A stretch of 33,729 nt of DNA from Candidatus Bipolaricaulota bacterium (lineage in GTDB: Bacteria; Bipolaricaulota; Bipolaricaulia; M55B111), in NCBI GenBank assembly GCA_018334915.1, contig JAGXLB010000009.1:1-33729 (forward strand). The letters run 5' to 3'. The first letter of the stretch is position 1, and each line of letters opens with the position of its first letter. Both the position numbers and the translations under genes were made by a program. Positions 27,465 through 33,729 of the stretch are shown piece by piece. The notes under the pieces are model-generated. The model was not told where the DNA came from. It made no database searches and worked only from the letters and a program-made list of their open reading frames with translations.

Positions 27465-27614
27465 TTACTTAAGCCACAGAAGCTGATTTAACCTTAAAAA
27501 ATTGAACATATTCAAAATCCCGGCAGCCAGGTAAGCGGGGAGAGGGGGTAAAGATAAATTCAAGTGATCCTCCACGGCTTTCGACTTGCTTCATAAACTG
27601 TGGAATAATTTAGT
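27465..27614 (-). repeat. Hairpin-core repeat, copy D, with right terminal repeat
   Basis: Minus-strand core CTGCCGGGATTTTGAATATGTTCAATTTTTTAAGGTTAAATCAGCTTC; GTGGAATAATTTAGT at 27600-27614 matches the B terminus 12/15. Confidence 0.75.
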
Positions 27615-27632
27615 TAAGGATTGGGTCGAAGG

Positions 27633-28217
27633 TTAATATATATCCAGGTCTTCCAAATCCTCTTGTGTATTGACGTTATAGAAGCAGTCAGGGGGGATCT
27701 TTCCGCTTTCGATCAATCCTTCGACCGACACCTCTTTGACTTCATCAAGTCGATCGAGAAAGTCGGTGATCTTCCTCGTTCCGCCTTCCAAAATATTCTT
27801 AAGCCGTGGCAGAACGCTTTTATGGTAGAGGGCTGTTAACGGTTCTAGGTATCCGGACTTCCATCGAGGTATGACTGCTTCGGTTTCACTTTCGACTTCT
27901 GAATAAAGTTCTTCCACTATCCGAGTGTCCAGGTAGGGCAGGTCGCAGGCTGATACAAACAGCCAGTCGTGTTCGGCGTGGGTGAGGGCTGAATATATCG
28001 CGCCGAGAGGCCCTGTTTCCGATACGAGGTCGGGCCTGGCAGGAAGATCGTATTCGTCCTTAGGGTCGATCTGGAGGAAAACGTCGTCGCTTTTTTTCTC
28101 CAACTTGCTCCAGACGAGTTTGTATAAGGGAACCCCGTCCACTTCCACCAGCGTCTTGTCCTCCCCAAATCGGCTGGAATCACCTCCACAGAGAATCGCG
28201 ATCGACAGGTCAGTCAT
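27633..28217 (-). CDS. mobA: Molybdenum cofactor guanylyltransferase
   Basis: 194 aa; AILCGGDSSRFGEDKTLVEVDG, SACDLPYLD. Confidence 0.9.
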   Translation of the reverse strand: MTDLSIAILCGGDSSRFGEDKTLVEVDGVPLYKLVWSKLEKKSDDVFLQIDPKDEYDLPARPDLVSETGPLGAIYSALTHAEHDWLFVSACDLPYLDTRIVEELYSEVESETEAVIPRWKSGYLEPLTALYHKSVLPRLKNILEGGTRKITDFLDRLDEVKEVSVEGLIESGKIPPDCFYNVNTQEDLEDLDIY

Positions 28218-28221
28218 CCCT

Positions 28222-30168
28222 TTAACCGGGGGAATATATTACTTCACCAGCTCCATCCCTCGGATAGAGCCCCGGTATCTTTTTTAGAATTCTGGCGAAC
28301 TCGGAGCCGGTAAGTTTTTCCTGGAACTTTTTACCGAAAGAAGACTTTAAAGCATCCTTCCGACAGATAAAATCGAACTTTTCGTCCTTCAGTTTCATGA
28401 ACCCCAGCCCTTTTGATTCGGCAACTGACCTTATACCCATTCCCGCGCCAGCTTTTCCGTCCCTTACCGCAGCAGCCACGGCGTTATGGGTGGACAACTC
28501 GACTTCATAGCCGGGAATCTCACGTCTTACCTCTTTAACATCCCTGCCGAGCTTCTCGGCGGCTCCTTCCAGCAGGTGATCGAATAGTACTCTCGTACCC
28601 GATCCGGAAGTTCTGTTGGCTATCCGTATACGGCTCTCGATTAGATCCACCAGAGATTCTATATCTTCCGGGTTACCCGAGGGTAAAATCAATCCCTGTT
28701 CCCTTCCATATCCCCTCAGCAGCTTTATTCCTTCAAGATCGCGCTTCTCCAGAACCGGTACGTTATAACCCTCTTCGCTCCAGATGTGAACCCCGGCGAC
28801 GTCGGCAACGTCGTTGGAAATTGCCTCGATTCCTCCCGTCGATCCCCGGTGAATTGACCGGGTTCCAAACGGCAACAGTTCCAGCAGGCGGTTTAATCCG
28901 ACACAATTGCTGCCAATAAATAGCAATTTCGGCAGCTCACCGTCTTCAGTCAATAATCTAACCTCGACTTCCTCATTCCGATCCAGGTAATTGACCCCTT
29001 CCGGAATCGTCACGTATCCGTCGGCCTGGGATAGGAGCGTAACCGCCCCACTAACCTTATTTATCGGGTAGGCTCGCTTCCCTCCCTCTCGATCTACAAT
29101 CCCGACGAATTTCTGCTCCATCCGACCTCCCTCAGAGGTCGTTCTATCCGTCAGTCTGGCTTTTGGAGCCGGACTTTTCGACTCTTTTTCTCCGGTGAGC
29201 TTACGGATTACCGGGGCAACAAAGTTCATGTAAACCACGTAAGCGGAAGAGGGGTTACCGGGCAACCCGAAAAAAGGTACTCCGTCCAGATCGGCCAGTA
29301 CTGACGGTTTACCCGGTTTTATTTTCACTCCGTGGGCAAGTAACTCTCCTCTTTCTTCCAGCACGTCGTAAACCATGTCGTGGGGACCGGCACTCGTACT
29401 GCCCGAGGAAATAAGCAGGTCGTACTCCTCGGTCCCTTGATCTATCAGTTCACCCATCTCGACGAGGTCGTCGTTCACGATCCCCATTCCGTGGGGTCGC
29501 CCTCCAGCCTCCTCTACTCCAGTTATCAGCAGGGACGAATTTACGTCGTAAATCATTGCTTCGGGTAGTTCTCCACCGGGAGAAACAAGTTCCGGTCCGG
29601 TGGAGATAATTCCTACATCCGGTGATCTAAGGACCTCCACATCTTCCAGACCGGAAGCCGCCAGTTTGGCGATCTCCAGAGGGGTTAACTCTTTGTCCTG
29701 CCGGATTATAAGATCGCCAGTCGCGATATCAGTTCCAGCGGAGAGGACGTTTTCGCCGGGAACAGCGGACGATTTTACCAGTAGCTCGTCTCCTTTCCTT
29801 TCCGTATCCTCAACCATGACGACCGCGTTGGCTCCAGCCGGTATTCCCGCCCCAGTCGGGATTTCGGTAGCCTGCCCTTCTTTTACTGTAAGTGAAAAAG
29901 GTCGGCCAATCTCAACTTCCCCTCCGATTTCCAGTCGTTTCGGGTTTTCTTCGTCCGCTCCGTACGTATCGGATGCCACCACGGCGTAGCCATCCATCAG
30001 TGAACGACTGAACGGGGGGGCGTCCGACCTGGCGTAGACGTTTTCCGCGGTTACCTTCCCCAGAGCGCCTTCCAGGGGTACACGTTCCGACTTCCGTTCA
30101 AGCGAGAAGCTTTTGATCAGTTTCCGAAACTCCTCCGGACTTATAAGATCTCTAAATTCCTTTCTCAT
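28222..30168 (-). CDS. MoeA molybdopterin molybdotransferase fused to C-terminal periplasmic-binding-protein-like domain
   Basis: 648 aa; MoeA part (MDGYAV, STSAGPHDMVYDVLEE, GLPGNPSSAYVVYMNFV) plus PBP-like part (LLFIGSNCVGLNRLLELL..., RTSGSGTRVLFDHLL). Confidence 0.92.
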   Translation of the reverse strand: MRKEFRDLISPEEFRKLIKSFSLERKSERVPLEGALGKVTAENVYARSDAPPFSRSLMDGYAVVASDTYGADEENPKRLEIGGEVEIGRPFSLTVKEGQATEIPTGAGIPAGANAVVMVEDTERKGDELLVKSSAVPGENVLSAGTDIATGDLIIRQDKELTPLEIAKLAASGLEDVEVLRSPDVGIISTGPELVSPGGELPEAMIYDVNSSLLITGVEEAGGRPHGMGIVNDDLVEMGELIDQGTEEYDLLISSGSTSAGPHDMVYDVLEERGELLAHGVKIKPGKPSVLADLDGVPFFGLPGNPSSAYVVYMNFVAPVIRKLTGEKESKSPAPKARLTDRTTSEGGRMEQKFVGIVDREGGKRAYPINKVSGAVTLLSQADGYVTIPEGVNYLDRNEEVEVRLLTEDGELPKLLFIGSNCVGLNRLLELLPFGTRSIHRGSTGGIEAISNDVADVAGVHIWSEEGYNVPVLEKRDLEGIKLLRGYGREQGLILPSGNPEDIESLVDLIESRIRIANRTSGSGTRVLFDHLLEGAAEKLGRDVKEVRREIPGYEVELSTHNAVAAAVRDGKAGAGMGIRSVAESKGLGFMKLKDEKFDFICRKDALKSSFGKKFQEKLTGSEFARILKKIPGLYPRDGAGEVIYSPG

Positions 30169-30171
30169 CTC

Positions 30172-31359
30172 TTACCTCCAGTAATGCAGTTCGACGCTCT
30201 TTCCCACAGCGATGCCCTCCAATTCCTCGGGGACCAGGACGAACCCGTCGCTTCTGGTCACGCTGGACAGCACGCCGGATCCGGCTACTCGAATCGGGTA
30301 CGCCCCGCCGTCTTCGACCTTTACCCTTACTAGACTGAGTCTTCCCAGCTTAGAAGATATCTTCTTTTTTAGTTCCACAGTAGCCGTTTTTTGCTCCCTC
30401 TCGCCCCCTACCAAATATTCGATTAGTGGTTTCAAAAAGAAATAGGCATCGGCAAGCGCCGCTACCGGGTACCCCGGCAAAGCAAGAACAGGAGTCTCGT
30501 TAACTAGAGCGAGCGCTACCGGTTTACCGGGCTGTACTGCAACCCCGTGGACGATGACTTCCCCTTCTTCTTCCAGTACCTCCACGATCCTGTCCCTCCG
30601 GCCTACGGAACTACCCCCGATAAAGACGATTGCGTCACTTTCCTCCAGACTCCTGTTCAGAGCAGAACGCAGGTCTTCGGGTAGATCGCTAAGTACTTCT
30701 CGTTCCTCCGGATCGCCTCCCCATCTCCGAACGCAGCTGGAAATCATCAACCCGTTGGATTGAACCGTCTCTCCCGGTCCCGGTTCTTCGCCCGGAGACA
30801 CGAGTTCTTCGCCCGTCGGAATTACCTTAACCTTTGGTTTTGTTGCTACATTCAACTTCTCTACCCCGAGTGACCTCAATAATCCAAGGTGAGAAGGCTG
30901 GATTGCTGTTCCCTCTTCCAGCAACAAGTCTCCTTTCCCTACATCTTCCCCGACGGGGCTGACGTTGTCTCCAGGAGCGATGGAGGCGTACACGTCTAAG
31001 CTCTCACCTTCCCGTCTGGTGTCTTCGATCTTCAATACACCGTCTGCTTCGTCGGGAACGTGACCTCCGGTATGCACTGGAGACGCAATACCGCTTTTAA
31101 CCGAATCGCCAATTTTCATCCTGTTTGGGGACGATTCACTTGCTCCAAAAGTATCCGAAGCTTTTACGGCAAAACCGTCCATCGCGGCACGGCGATAATG
31201 GGGAGCGGGTCGTGGTGCAAGTACTTCCTCGGCAGATATCGTGCCGTCCGCTTCCGGGAGGTTAAGAGATTCCTCTCTATCGAGAGGTTTTATGGTGGAA
31301 AAAAGCTTCGTTCTCGCTTCCGAAACTCTCGTTAATGATTTAAACCCTTTTTCCTTCAC
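30172..31359 (-). CDS. moeA: Molybdopterin molybdenumtransferase MoeA (ORF track start 31413 overlaps moaA; GTG at 31359 after GGGGGG is a plausible start)
   Basis: RRAAMDGFAVKASDTFGA, GGSSVGRRDRIVEVLEE, LPGYPVAALADAYFF. Confidence 0.9.
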   Translation of the reverse strand: MKEKGFKSLTRVSEARTKLFSTIKPLDREESLNLPEADGTISAEEVLAPRPAPHYRRAAMDGFAVKASDTFGASESSPNRMKIGDSVKSGIASPVHTGGHVPDEADGVLKIEDTRREGESLDVYASIAPGDNVSPVGEDVGKGDLLLEEGTAIQPSHLGLLRSLGVEKLNVATKPKVKVIPTGEELVSPGEEPGPGETVQSNGLMISSCVRRWGGDPEEREVLSDLPEDLRSALNRSLEESDAIVFIGGSSVGRRDRIVEVLEEEGEVIVHGVAVQPGKPVALALVNETPVLALPGYPVAALADAYFFLKPLIEYLVGGEREQKTATVELKKKISSKLGRLSLVRVKVEDGGAYPIRVAGSGVLSSVTRSDGFVLVPEELEGIAVGKSVELHYWR

Positions 31360-31361
31360 CG

Positions 31362-32342
31362 TTACCCCCCGATTTCGGACATCTCTCCGGCAGTGGTGTC
31401 CTGCTTTTCCCACCGGTGCCCGTAGGGTTTCTCCTCAATTATCTTGCGTAACCGCGTGGTAATAACGTCCACGGAAGTGTTTTCATTGATACCCAGGTCG
31501 TACTCTTCGTCTCTGGCGAGACAGGGGCGGACCTTACCCCGGGAGGTAATTCTAATCCTATTGCAATCATCACAAAAACTCCTGCTGAGGGGAAAAATAA
31601 ATCCAACCTTTCCCGAAGTATTTCTCCGAGAAGCCCGATAGTACTTGGCCGGACCATTTCCTTGAGGACCGGAAATCTCTTCCAGGGTCCACTTCCTTTT
31701 TATAATTTTTTCCACTTTATTCAGTGGCAAGGATTCAATCGCACCTTTTGCGGCCTCGCCCATGGGCATGAGTTCTATGAACCTCAACACGAGATCTTCA
31801 GCAGCGGCAAATTCCATCAGGGGGCCTATTTCCGATTCATTCACGTCTTTAATTATTACAGTATTTAACTTTACTGGGTCTAGCTTGGCCCTCTTTGCAG
31901 CTTCGATTCCGGCAAGGACCGAACTTAGTTCTCCACGTCTTGTTATTTCGGCAAATACTTCCGGGTCCATGGCGTCAATGCTGATATTTACCCTATCCAG
32001 GCCCGCTTGAGATAGATCCTCCGCCACCCCGGATAAGGAGGACCCGTTCGTGGTTAGTGAAAGTTCGTCGATTCCTTCAATCGCATCCACCATTTTGACC
32101 AGTCCGGGTAAGTCCTTCCTGGTCAGGGGTTCGCCGCCGGTAAACCTCACTTTGTTAATTCCTAATTCTGACGCAGCTCTGACCAGATTAACTATTTCCT
32201 CAAAGGAAAGAATTTCCTCTCGGGGCAGTTTCTCTATACCCTCTTCGGGCATACAATATTTACAGCGGAAATTGCACCTTCCGGTGAGAGAAAGTCGCAA
32301 ATAGGTTATATCTCTTCCAAAGCTGTCCTTCATCAACCTCAC
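31362..32342 (-). CDS. moaA: GTP 3',8-cyclase
   Basis: 326 aa radical SAM protein CNFRCKYCMPEEG, RFTGGEPLTRKDL, second cluster CDDCNRIRITSRGKVRPCL. Confidence 0.97.
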   Translation of the reverse strand: MRLMKDSFGRDITYLRLSLTGRCNFRCKYCMPEEGIEKLPREEILSFEEIVNLVRAASELGINKVRFTGGEPLTRKDLPGLVKMVDAIEGIDELSLTTNGSSLSGVAEDLSQAGLDRVNISIDAMDPEVFAEITRRGELSSVLAGIEAAKRAKLDPVKLNTVIIKDVNESEIGPLMEFAAAEDLVLRFIELMPMGEAAKGAIESLPLNKVEKIIKRKWTLEEISGPQGNGPAKYYRASRRNTSGKVGFIFPLSRSFCDDCNRIRITSRGKVRPCLARDEEYDLGINENTSVDVITTRLRKIIEEKPYGHRWEKQDTTAGEMSEIGG

Positions 32343-32833
32343 TCCTTGTCGATTTCGTATATCGCGTGACCGATCGCGGGGAGGATTAACTCCTCCATTC
32401 CCAGCTCTACAGCGGATGGTGAACCGGGAAGGGAAAAAACCAGAGTAGCGTTTATCAACGAAGCGCGAGCCCGTGACAGCATTGCCCGGGGACCTATTTC
32501 ATCGAAACTCAAACTCCGAAATAACTCTCCGAAACCGGTAAGTTCTTTGTCCTCGTAGTTTTCAAGCACGTCGACCGTCTGGTCGAGGGTCGATAATCCT
32601 GTACCACCTGTTATCAACAAAACCCTGGCCTCTGACGACACAGCATTTTCAATTTCAGTTTCAATCTTCCCCGGCGAGTCCGGTATAACTTTCCTTTCCT
32701 GAAGCTGATGACCCTCAGCTATAAGGAGATCCCTTATTATCTCTCCGCTCTCGTCTTTGTCGTCCTCCCTGGTGCTGCTAACTGTCAGAATTCGGCATAT
32801 AATCCCATTCTTTACCAGGTCTTCGTGACCCAA
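32339..32833 (-). CDS. MoaB/Mog molybdopterin adenylyltransferase family
   Basis: 164 aa; LLITGGTGLSTLDQTVDVLE, LINATLVFSLPGSPSAVELGMEELILPAIGHAIYEI. Confidence 0.92.
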   Translation of the reverse strand: MGHEDLVKNGIICRILTVSSTREDDKDESGEIIRDLLIAEGHQLQERKVIPDSPGKIETEIENAVSSEARVLLITGGTGLSTLDQTVDVLENYEDKELTGFGELFRSLSFDEIGPRAMLSRARASLINATLVFSLPGSPSAVELGMEELILPAIGHAIYEIDKE

Positions 32834-32834
32834 G

Positions 32835-33305
32835 TCAATTCCCCTCTTTTATCAATTCTAACTCGTCGCCGGGGCGAATGCTTCCACCTTCCAGGACCTT
32901 GAAGAACAGGCCCTTCTGTGGCATGATGCACTCACCGGTTTTTTCCTTAATCACACAATCGTCGTGACAGGTTTTACCTATCTGAGAAACTTCCAGCAGA
33001 ACCTCTCCTCCTACTTTCAACCGCGTTCCCAGGGGTAGTTTCCCAAGATCCAGTCCCTCGCTGGTAAGGTTCTCAGCAAAATCACCCGGATTTAGCTCTA
33101 CCCCTGTTCTCTCCTCCATCTTTTCAATTTCCGAGACGTCGAGAAGACTGACCTGTTTGATCTCGGAACCGGCGTGAACGTCGCCCTTAATACCGTGATC
33201 TTCAACTAAATTTGCTTCCTCAACGGGAGTTTTAACCTCTCCTTTCTCCTTGCTGGTATTAATCGAAACCAGATTTGCTTCTTCACTTACTCCTCTTCCA
33301 GTCAC
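32835..33305 (-). CDS. MOSC domain protein
   Basis: 156 aa; GIKGDVHAGSEIKQVSLLD, ELNPGDFAENLTSEGLDL, CHDDCVIKEKTGECIMPQKGLFFKVLEGG. Confidence 0.9.
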   Translation of the reverse strand: MTGRGVSEEANLVSINTSKEKGEVKTPVEEANLVEDHGIKGDVHAGSEIKQVSLLDVSEIEKMEERTGVELNPGDFAENLTSEGLDLGKLPLGTRLKVGGEVLLEVSQIGKTCHDDCVIKEKTGECIMPQKGLFFKVLEGGSIRPGDELELIKEGN

Positions 33306-33729
33306 CGCTTTGACCTCCCGATTTTTCGAGTAATTTTATATCTTTTATCTTCATACCTTTCTCTTCGCTCTTTGCCATGTCGTAAATTGTCAGCAGAGCG
33401 ACGGAACAACCCGTAAGTGCTTCCATCTCTACCCCGGTCTTTCCTCGATAATTAACAGTTACTTCCGCGGTGAGACCAGACTCCACGGGTTCAATATCTA
33501 TATCTACGTTCGTTATCGGCAACGGATGACACAGGGGTAAGAGTTCCGAGGTCTTTTTGGCCGCCATTATCCCGGCAGTCCTGGCGACGGCGAATACGTT
33601 TCCCTTGACCAGCTCACCCGATAAAACCTTCTCTCTGGTCTCCCCAGACATCTCAAGAGTCCCGCTGGCTCTAGCTTCCCTATTCGTATCATCCTTGTCA
33701 CCGACGTCGATCATTCTGACTTCTTCTTC
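33283..33729 (-). CDS. moaC: Cyclic pyranopterin monophosphate synthase; 5' end probably outside window
   Basis: MIDVGDKDDTNREARASG..., LLPLCHPLPITNVDIDI, GKTGVEMEALTGCSVALLTIYDM. The frame stays open upstream (EEEVRMIDVGDK), and RMIDV is normally internal in MoaC. Confidence 0.94.
   Translation of the reverse strand, partial: EEEVRMIDVGDKDDTNREARASGTLEMSGETREKVLSGELVKGNVFAVARTAGIMAAKKTSELLPLCHPLPITNVDIDIEPVESGLTAEVTVNYRGKTGVEMEALTGCSVALLTIYDMAKSEEKGMKIKDIKLLEKSGGQSGDWKRSK

Noticed and set aside
1-33729. CRISPR arrays, tRNA or rRNA genes, transposase genes, prophage
   Set aside because: No regular direct-repeat spacing, cloverleaf-like or rRNA sequence, or transposase/phage ORF recognised on reading.

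Overview
The window reads as one C1 / quaternary-amine catabolism locus followed by a molybdenum-cofactor locus. Its acidic proteins suggest a salt-adapted anaerobe, but I cannot assign a taxon. Minus strand, in transcription order: stand-alone hydantoinase/oxoprolinase-type ASKHA protein, GntR/FCD regulator, two tandem MttB-superfamily methyltransferases without in-frame amber codons (MtgB-like), glycine-betaine ABC transporter (ATPase, permease, binding protein), a diverged second binding-protein paralog, MttC/MtgC-like corrinoid protein, GcvPA, GcvPB, MtgA-like pterin methyltransferase, Fhs, FolE, FolD, then Ddl and a truncated inorganic pyrophosphatase. Plus strand: creatininase-family protein, then NuoE-like, NuoF-like and a NuoG/FdhA-like Cys-type formate dehydrogenase. 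Right end, minus strand: MoaC (5' end outside the window), MOSC protein, MoaB/Mog, MoaA, MoeA, MoeA-PBP fusion, MobA. The least explained signal is a repeated non-coding hairpin element. Five copies share a ~48-nt apical core (consensus about CTGCCGGGATTT-N(8-10)-TG-N-TTTWAAGGTTAAATCAGTTGCC) on stems of different sequence. They occupy the three longest intergenic gaps. One copy has a perfect 23-bp stem and another is bracketed by 16-bp terminal inverted repeats.
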